From: Caldipriscus sp964426895
GTDB taxonomy: Bacteria > Hydrothermota > Hydrothermia > LBFQ01
DNA length: 11,165 nt
Assembly (NCBI GenBank): GCA_964426895.1
Contig: CAYRSH010000050.1
Location: 1-11,165 of the forward strand
Direction: 5' to 3'
Shown here in pieces: positions 6,680 to 11,165 of the stretch. The notes under the pieces are model-generated. The model did no database searches, was not told where the DNA came from, and was given only the letters and a program-made list of their open reading frames with translations. A program made the position numbers and the translations under genes. The number at the start of each line of letters is the position of its first letter. Positions within the stretch are counted from its first letter, which is position 1.

Positions 6680-6685
6680 TAAAAT
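6680..6685 (+). promoter_or_regulatory. Leaderless-type -10 box of eno
   Basis: TAAAAT, then ACCGGGAT, then the ATG at 6694 (eight bases between), with no Shine-Dalgarno. It closely copies the sucD start region and has the same AAAC five bases before the hexamer. It would drive the whole eno-prcB-M28-merR chain. Confidence 0.65.
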
Positions 6686-6693
6686 ACCGGGAT

Positions 6694-7929
6694 ATGAGGA
6701 TAGCATCCCTAAGGGCGTATGAAATACTTGATTCCCGTGGCAATCCAACTTTAATGGTTAAGTGTATAACGGAGGACGGTACGGTTGGGGTTGCAAAGGT
6801 TCCATCCGGGGCCTCAAAAGGGAAAAACGAAGCACTTGAATTAAGGGATGGGAATAGTAGGTTTAAGGGTAAGGGTGTTTTAAAGGCCGTTAGAAATGTT
6901 GAAGATGAAATAGCCAAAGCCTTGGTCGGTAGGAATGTATTGGATCAGCAGGGTATTGATAAAATCCTTCTAAACCTTGACGGAACCCCCGATAAAAGCA
7001 GGTTGGGAGCCAATGCCATCCTTGGTACATCTTTGGCGGTTGCACACGCGGCGGCAAATTATTTGGGAATACCACTTTATAGGTATATAGGTGGTGTATC
7101 CGCTAAGATTTTACCCGTTCCCCTGATGAACTTCATAAACGGAGGGGCACATGCAGACAACAACCTTGACATTCAAGAGTTTATGATTGTACCAAAGGGT
7201 TTTGAAAGGTTTAGGGATAGGGTAAGGTGTGGGAGTGAGGTGTTTCATACACTAAAAGGTATTTTAAAAGAGAAGGGTTTGAGTACGGGATTGGGGGATG
7301 AGGGGGGTTTTGCCCCAAACCTCTCTTCTCATAAGGAAGCCCTTGACCTTTTGATGTTGGCAATTGAAAAGGCGGGATACAAACCCGGTGAAAATGTATT
7401 TTTAGCCCTTGATTGCGCGGCATCCTCTTTTTACGATGAGGAAAAGGGTTTATATTCCTTTGAAGGCAAGGAGTTGAACGGAAAAAACCTTATGGATATA
7501 TACGCGGATTACATAAACAACTATCCGATAATATCCATAGAAGACCCTTTTGCGGAGGATGATTACGACTCTTGGAAGGCCTTTACGCAAAAGTTTGGAG
7601 ACAAAATAGCCATCGTGGGCGATGACCTTTACACCACAAATCCAAAACTCATAAAGAACGGCATAGAAAACAAATATTCAAACGCCGTTTTAATAAAACC
7701 AAATCAAATAGGCACACTAACCGAGACCCTTGAAGCGATTGAGATGACGAAAAGCGCCGGGTGGAGGGCGATAATTTCCCACCGTTCCGGCGAAACTGAG
7801 GATACAACAATAGCGGATTTATCCGTTGCAACAAATGCGGGATGGATTAAAACGGGTTCCGTTGCGAGGTCGGAAAGAGTAGCAAAATATAACAGGTTAA
7901 TAGAGATAGAATGGGAAATGGGAATATGA
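6694..7929 (+). CDS. eno: Enolase (phosphopyruvate hydratase)
   Basis: This glycolytic/gluconeogenic enzyme interconverts 2-phosphoglycerate and phosphoenolpyruvate with Mg2+. At 411 residues it is slightly shorter than the usual ~430. The expected residues are visible: His153 (GGAHADNN), Glu162 (QEFMIVP), His185 (EVFHTLK), Glu203 (GDEGGFAPN), metal ligands Asp240, Glu283 (SIEDPFAEDD) and Asp310 (VGDDLYTTN), catalytic Lys335 (LIKPNQ), His363 in SHRSGETEDT, and the C-terminal GSVARSERVAKYNRL. The mobile loop reads VPSGASKGKNEA: Ser41, which binds the second Mg2+, is kept, but the next residue is Lys where most enolases have Thr. The overall motif set argues for real enolase rather than a paralogue of other function. 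The stop overlaps the next gene (ATGA). Confidence 0.96.
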   Translation: MRIASLRAYEILDSRGNPTLMVKCITEDGTVGVAKVPSGASKGKNEALELRDGNSRFKGKGVLKAVRNVEDEIAKALVGRNVLDQQGIDKILLNLDGTPDKSRLGANAILGTSLAVAHAAANYLGIPLYRYIGGVSAKILPVPLMNFINGGAHADNNLDIQEFMIVPKGFERFRDRVRCGSEVFHTLKGILKEKGLSTGLGDEGGFAPNLSSHKEALDLLMLAIEKAGYKPGENVFLALDCAASSFYDEEKGLYSFEGKELNGKNLMDIYADYINNYPIISIEDPFAEDDYDSWKAFTQKFGDKIAIVGDDLYTTNPKLIKNGIENKYSNAVLIKPNQIGTLTETLEAIEMTKSAGWRAIISHRSGETEDTTIADLSVATNAGWIKTGSVARSERVAKYNRLIEIEWEMGI

Positions 7930-8297
7930 TTATTTTAACACTTTTTACGATGGCAAAGCCGAATCCCATATCTTGGGAGGAGGTCACAAGTGGGTATATG
8001 TCTGGGGTATTCGAGAGTAAGGTGGTTTGGTACGATACCACATATAAGGAGTTGGTTGATACCGCATCGGATAATGTCGTTTTGGTGTTTTTGGGTAGGA
8101 GGTCTACCGGCGGTTTTGGGATAAAGGTAAAGGAAGTCAAAACCGATGGAAAAAAGATTTATATAACCGCATATGAGACCTGCCCAAAACCCGGTGAAAT
8201 GGTTATACAGGTTATAACATCCCCTTTCGTTGCCATAAAGTTGGACTTTAACAAAAAACTACCTTTGGAGTTAAAAATAGAGGAGTGTAAAAAATGA
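7926..8297 (+). CDS. PrcB-type small exported protein
   Basis: Starting at the ATG that overlaps the eno stop (ATGA), this gives 123 residues; an in-frame ATG at 7911 would add five. The core fits the C-terminal PrcB domain (PrcB_C), known from the PrcB subunit of the Treponema denticola dentilisin protease complex and from many small envelope proteins: VVLVFLGRRSTGGFGIKV at 51-68, a Thr/Glu-rich strand before CPKPGEMVIQVI (86-97), and SPFVAIKL at 99-106. The N-terminus is a very short hydrophobic stretch (MIILTLFTMA) without basic residues, probably an export signal or an anchor. The gene lies directly before an M28 peptidase with a PDZ domain, so a chaperone or assembly role for that peptidase is a reasonable inference, but this is not shown. 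Confidence 0.78.
   Translation: MIILTLFTMAKPNPISWEEVTSGYMSGVFESKVVWYDTTYKELVDTASDNVVLVFLGRRSTGGFGIKVKEVKTDGKKIYITAYETCPKPGEMVIQVITSPFVAIKLDFNKKLPLELKIEECKK
8280..8285 (+). promoter_or_regulatory. Shine-Dalgarno of the M28 peptidase gene
   Basis: GAGGAG lies eight bases before the ATG at 8294, inside the end of the PrcB-type gene. It supports that start and suggests coupled translation. Confidence 0.65.
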
Positions 8298-9949
8298 TAA
8301 GCCTTTTACTACTAACATTACCCTCGGTTGATAGCATTAAAGCAACGGTGTATTTCCTTGCATCGGAAAGGTGTGAGGGTAGATTTACGGGTTCAAAGGG
8401 TGAAAAAATAGCAAGGGAATACATAAAGAAAAAGTTAAAATCTTATGGTTATAAGGTTAAGGAACAAAAGTTCAAGGTTTTGGTAAATTTAGAACCCAAA
8501 AAGGAAACATTTTTCAAAATGGGGAAAAGCGAATTTCAATTGAATAAGGACTTTTTACCTCTTTCGTTTTCATCCGAAGGGAAGGTTAAAGGGGATGTGG
8601 TTTTTGCGGGATGGGGAATAGACGATTCCACATATAGCGATTACCAAAACTTGGATGTAAAGGATAAGATAGTTTTACTGTTTAGATATTCAAAGGAGGA
8701 TAGTGCCAACCGTTTTGAAAGTTTTGCGGATATACCCACAAAACTCAGGATAGCACGGGAAAAAGGGGCTAAGGGTGTGATACTCGTAAACCCACCCGAC
8801 CATGAGGATGAACTGAGACCTATAAGGGCTACGGAATTTCAGAATTCGGGAATAGTGGCCGTAATGGTAAAAAGGGATGTCGCGGAAAAGATACTCGGTA
8901 GGGATATCAAAACCCTATACGATAGTCTGAAATTAAAACCCATGTCTTTCAACACCGGTAAAACCGTTGAAATGGGTATAAAGTTCAAGAAGGTCTATAA
9001 GAAAACAGCAAATGTTCATGCCGTTTTGAAGGGTAATAGGAAAAAGTGGATAATTTTTGGGGCACATTATGACCATCTCGGATGGGGTGGGCGTGGTAGT
9101 GGTTCGTTAAAACCCGATACGCATGCAATACATCCCGGTGCGGACGATAACGCCTCAGGTGTTTCTTTGGTTTTAGAGGCCGCAAGGGTTATGTCAAAGA
9201 AAAAACCAAATGTTGGGTATATCTTTGTGTTTTTCAGCGGGGAGGAATTGGGTTTGTTGGGTTCAAAGGGGTTTGTAAAACACCTTCCCGTTCCCAAGGA
9301 AAGCGTTATAGTTTATCTCAACTTTGATATGGTTGGGAGGTTGAAGGATTCCGCATTTTCGGTTTTGGGAACAAAGAGTGGTGAGGGTTTTGACGAGTTG
9401 GTGGAAAGGGTAGTTGAAAAAAACGGTTTTAAGGTTGTCTTGGGTGAGGGGGCCATTGGTCCGAGTGATCATACATCCTTCTACCTTGCTGGAATACCCG
9501 TTGCCTTTTTCTTCACAGGAACCCATGAGGATTATCATAAACCTTCGGATACACCGGATAAAATAAACTACGAGGGGATAAACGAAATCTTAAAAATCGC
9601 TTTGGAAATTGCGGATAGTTTGGGTAATAGGGGTTATATGAAATATGTTAAGGTTAAAGAAGAGTACGGGGGTAGAAGGACGGCAAAGTTAAATGTTAAA
9701 TTGGGAATAATACCCGCTTATGGGGCTCCGGTCGAAGGGGTGCAGGTTGATGGCGTTGTTCCGGGTGGTGTTGCGGAAGCAAGTGGCATTATGACTGGGG
9801 ATGTTATAGTTTCCATTGGCGGTAAAACCATAAAGAACCTTTACGATTATATGGATGTTATGTCAAGGTATAAGCCGGGTGATAGAACCGTAATAGTGGT
9901 CAAGAGGAGTGGGGAATTCGTTGAGATACCCGTGGAATTTCCGAAATGA
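8294..9949 (+). CDS. M28-family metallopeptidase with PA and PDZ domains
   Basis: This is a probable exported zinc aminopeptidase of 551 residues. A short hydrophobic start (MISLLLLTLPSV) is the only export signal. Residues about 15-60 are helical. A PA-type insert covers about 85-215 (FAGWGIDDSTYSDYQNLDVKDKIVLL onward). The M28 catalytic domain covers about 235-440 with all expected metal and catalytic positions: His258 and Asp260 in GAHYDHLG, Asp284 in GADDNASG, Glu317/Glu318 in FSGEELGLLGS, Asp345 in NFDMVGR, and His415 in DYHKPSDTPD. A PDZ domain fills about 465-548 (VDGVVPGGVAEASGIMTGDVIVSIGGK). This domain order is known from envelope M28 aminopeptidases. The ATG overlaps the upstream stop and has a GAGGAG site, so the gene is translated in an operon. 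Peptide specificity is unknown. Confidence 0.93.
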   Translation: MISLLLLTLPSVDSIKATVYFLASERCEGRFTGSKGEKIAREYIKKKLKSYGYKVKEQKFKVLVNLEPKKETFFKMGKSEFQLNKDFLPLSFSSEGKVKGDVVFAGWGIDDSTYSDYQNLDVKDKIVLLFRYSKEDSANRFESFADIPTKLRIAREKGAKGVILVNPPDHEDELRPIRATEFQNSGIVAVMVKRDVAEKILGRDIKTLYDSLKLKPMSFNTGKTVEMGIKFKKVYKKTANVHAVLKGNRKKWIIFGAHYDHLGWGGRGSGSLKPDTHAIHPGADDNASGVSLVLEAARVMSKKKPNVGYIFVFFSGEELGLLGSKGFVKHLPVPKESVIVYLNFDMVGRLKDSAFSVLGTKSGEGFDELVERVVEKNGFKVVLGEGAIGPSDHTSFYLAGIPVAFFFTGTHEDYHKPSDTPDKINYEGINEILKIALEIADSLGNRGYMKYVKVKEEYGGRRTAKLNVKLGIIPAYGAPVEGVQVDGVVPGGVAEASGIMTGDVIVSIGGKTIKNLYDYMDVMSRYKPGDRTVIVVKRSGEFVEIPVEFPK

Positions 9950-10278
9950 GGAGGAAAAAGAAAAAGGAAGTAAAAAAACTCTACTATACGAAGGGAGAGG
10001 TAATGCGTATCACCGGGTTAAAAGACCATCAGATAAAGGTATTTGAAGAAAAGGGGTTTATAACCCCTGCAAAAATCCAAAATGGTAGAAGGTATTACTC
10101 CCATGAAAACCTAAAAAAGTTGAAATTGGCCTCCGCCCTTTTGAAAAATTACGGGATAAACGATATAGTTTCAAACTTTGATAAGATGATTTTAGAAGCA
10201 AAGATGAACCTATATAAAGAAACCCTGTTGGAAATAAAAGTTAGGATAGAAAGGCTTATTAACGATTATCAACCCTGA
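9946..10278 (+). CDS. MerR-family transcriptional regulator, short form
   Basis: This protein of 110 residues carries an N-terminal winged helix of the MerR type: YYTKGEVMRITGLKDHQIKVFEEKGFI at 13-39 (helix-turn-helix, with F replacing the usual Y in the RYYE position) and the wing NGRRYYSHENLKKLKLA at 46-62. Residues 78-107 look like the dimerisation helix. There is no further effector-binding domain and no Cys metal site, so it is not a classical metal sensor; short MerR proteins of the MlrA/HspR type are closer. The N-terminus RRKKKKEVKK is very basic. The ATG overlaps the M28 stop (ATGA). An AGGAGG lies just after the start codon, not before it, and the next in-frame ATG (10003) would cut into the HTH, so 9946 is kept. 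It may control its own operon. Its 3' end overlaps the facing lipoprotein by 20 bases. Confidence 0.88.
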   Translation: MRRKKKKEVKKLYYTKGEVMRITGLKDHQIKVFEEKGFITPAKIQNGRRYYSHENLKKLKLASALLKNYGINDIVSNFDKMILEAKMNLYKETLLEIKVRIERLINDYQP

Positions 10279-10762
10279 TAAATGTGCGGGTATCTATGAC
10301 CGAAATAAGGCTATCGTTTATGAACAAACTATCGCCTCCAAGGGTGATGGAGTTTATCCCATCTTTGCAAAACTTAAATGTATATCGCCTTATGCTGTAA
10401 ATGTTATTGCTATACTTTGTAATCCTGCTCTTTACTATAAAACATTCCCCCTCCCTTACTTCACTCCCCGAAGATGTGGTGTTATATCCTTCCAATTCCC
10501 AAGAGTTTTCCGAAAGGGGGTATATAAATAGGGGTATTCCATCGGCCTTTATCCATTCCCCATCCCTTTCCATAAACATCCTCTCTCCCGCAATCTCCCA
10601 ATAATAATTCCCCTCGGAATGATAAGCCTTAAACTTCGTATAGTATTTCCCATCCCCAAGCATATCAATTTCGTAATCTTCCCCAAAATTAATATAATCG
10701 TAGGCAAGGTATCCTATGTTTTTGCAGGAAATTAATAACAGGATTATAAAAAGCCTTTTCAA
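10259..10762 (-). CDS. Uncharacterised lipoprotein
   Basis: A protein of 167 residues with a clear lipoprotein signal: MKRLFIILLLISC, basic start, hydrophobic core and Cys13 as the likely lipidated residue. The mature part is Tyr/Gly/Ser-rich and predicted mostly beta, with strands such as YWEIAGERMFMERDGEWIKADGIPLFIYPL (about 54-83), two Cys (107 and 132) that might pair, and a hydrophilic end. I recognise no domain. The start is a TTG with no Shine-Dalgarno; a TAAAAT box lies 11 bases before it. The gene is convergent with merR and their coding ends overlap by 20 bases, which must limit sequence drift in both. The function is unknown; a role beside the PrcB/M28 envelope proteins would be a positional guess only. 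Confidence 0.78.
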   Translation of the reverse strand: MKRLFIILLLISCKNIGYLAYDYINFGEDYEIDMLGDGKYYTKFKAYHSEGNYYWEIAGERMFMERDGEWIKADGIPLFIYPLSENSWELEGYNTTSSGSEVREGECFIVKSRITKYSNNIYSIRRYTFKFCKDGINSITLGGDSLFINDSLISVIDTRTFIRVDNR

Positions 10763-10985
10763 TAGGTTTGGGAATTTTAAGGTTGAAGGTATTATAGGTA
10801 AAGTTTGGGTTGAGGGTTCATTGAATACCCTGAACGACGGCGAAGGATATGGATGGGTTATTCTTCCTTTATTATTTTCTGCACACTACGATGAGATTTA
10901 CAGTTTAAAGGATTTCAGTTCTTGGGTGGTGAGTTTAACACCTCTTAAAATCTTACACCTTGGCTTTACAGACATCGCCTTTTAA
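10716..10985 (+). CDS. Doubtful 89-residue ORF
   Basis: The frame starts inside the 5' end of the facing lipoprotein gene and runs beyond it to 10985. Its later part (from about residue 40, EGYGWVILPLLFSAHYDEIYSLKDFSSWVVSL) has a plausible protein-like composition and falls in space with no other gene. The first 15 residues are antisense to a better-supported gene. There is no clear Shine-Dalgarno and no leaderless-type box at the ATG. If real, the true start is probably further in, or this is the remnant of a larger gene. I recognise no family. Confidence 0.25.
   Translation: MFLQEINNRIIKSLFNRFGNFKVEGIIGKVWVEGSLNTLNDGEGYGWVILPLLFSAHYDEIYSLKDFSSWVVSLTPLKILHLGFTDIAF
10774..10779 (-). promoter_or_regulatory. 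Probable -10 box of the 10259-10762 lipoprotein
   Basis: The minus strand reads TAAAAT, eleven bases, then the TTG start at 10762, with no Shine-Dalgarno. The mRNA would begin about four bases before the start codon, so it would be nearly leaderless. Confidence 0.4.
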
Positions 10986-11165
10986 CATAAACACGGGTCA
11001 TTATAGCCAAACCGTATTTAAAATAATGCTCATTTGTATGAAAAAAGGGTTTTTTAAGGTTCAAACAAATTTGGGTTTATTTTAGGGTATTATAACCCCT
11101 CAGCCCCTCATTCGCACCCTATAACCATTTTAATTTCGTATGAACTGGCTACATCGCAAGGTGTC
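10986..11165. other. Terminal stretch with no supported gene
   Basis: I see no gene here. It holds A/T-rich inverted repeats: AAAAAA (11041-11046) facing TTTTTT (11050-11055) around GGG, nested between ATTTGT (11032-11037) and ACAAAT (11065-11070), and a small GGGT/ACCC stem at 11085-11098. These could be a weak terminator or promoter-region structure. An ATG at 11140 stays open to the window end (MNWLHRKV), but only eight codons are visible, so it is not called. Confidence 0.3.

Noticed and set aside
11140..11165. Start of a further gene (ATG at 11140)
   Set aside because: Only eight codons are visible and the preceding TTTAAT lies five bases away, not the 8-9 seen at the confident leaderless starts.

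Overview
The window looks like a compact chromosomal segment from an uncultured, probably thermophilic bacterium. My best guess is the candidate phylum WOR-3 (Stahlbacteria/Hydrothermota type). That guess rests on general style only: moderate GC, arginine mostly as AGG/AGA, Lys/Glu-rich proteins, tightly packed genes, a secreted protein with a short C-terminal sorting-type beta domain, and lipoproteins of a kind common there. No 16S or other phylogenetic marker was tested. Intergenic spaces are short and many genes overlap by 1-20 bases.

Layout. Bases 1-108 hold no gene I can see. A small unrecognised protein (143-562, minus) has a strong Shine-Dalgarno and its own terminator, and is divergent from sucC. 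sucC (687-1832, succinyl-CoA synthetase beta) is followed by an HU-type DNA-binding protein (1919-2215) and a lipoprotein with a probable NTF2/SnoaL-like fold (2199-2765). Facing these on the minus strand is a 747-residue, Cys/Trp-rich Asp-box (sialidase-like) protein with a C-terminal sorting-type domain (2771-5014). The plus strand then resumes with sucD (5075-5944, succinyl-CoA synthetase alpha), overlapped by an alpha/beta hydrolase (5944-6666). Enolase (6694-7929) heads a chain of genes joined by ATGA overlaps: a PrcB-type small exported protein (7926-8297), an M28 metallopeptidase with PA and PDZ domains (8294-9949) and a MerR-type regulator (9946-10278). A minus-strand lipoprotein (10259-10762) overlaps the 3' end of merR. 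The last 400 bases hold one doubtful short ORF (10716-10985) and otherwise no clear gene.

How it works together. SucC and SucD form one enzyme (succinyl-CoA + NDP + Pi <-> succinate + CoA + NTP), but their genes lie 3.2 kb apart with an opposite-strand gene between them, and each has its own promoter-like box. The enolase cluster ties a central glycolytic gene to an exported proteolysis pair (PrcB-like plus M28) and a possible local regulator.

The most striking feature is regulatory. sucC, sucD and eno start with almost the same arrangement: a TAWAATACC box (a -10 element plus a conserved ACC) ending so that its hexamer lies 8-9 bases before the ATG, with no Shine-Dalgarno. The minus-strand Asp-box gene has a TAGAAT hexamer at the same spacing. 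This predicts leaderless mRNAs, whereas HU, the 143-562 gene and the operon-internal M28 and hydrolase genes have recognisable Shine-Dalgarno sequences. A second pattern is that several apparently exported proteins begin with unusually short hydrophobic segments lacking a basic n-region. I found no IS element, CRISPR array, tRNA or rRNA. The window is mostly housekeeping genes, so I do not claim a wholly new defence or mobile system.
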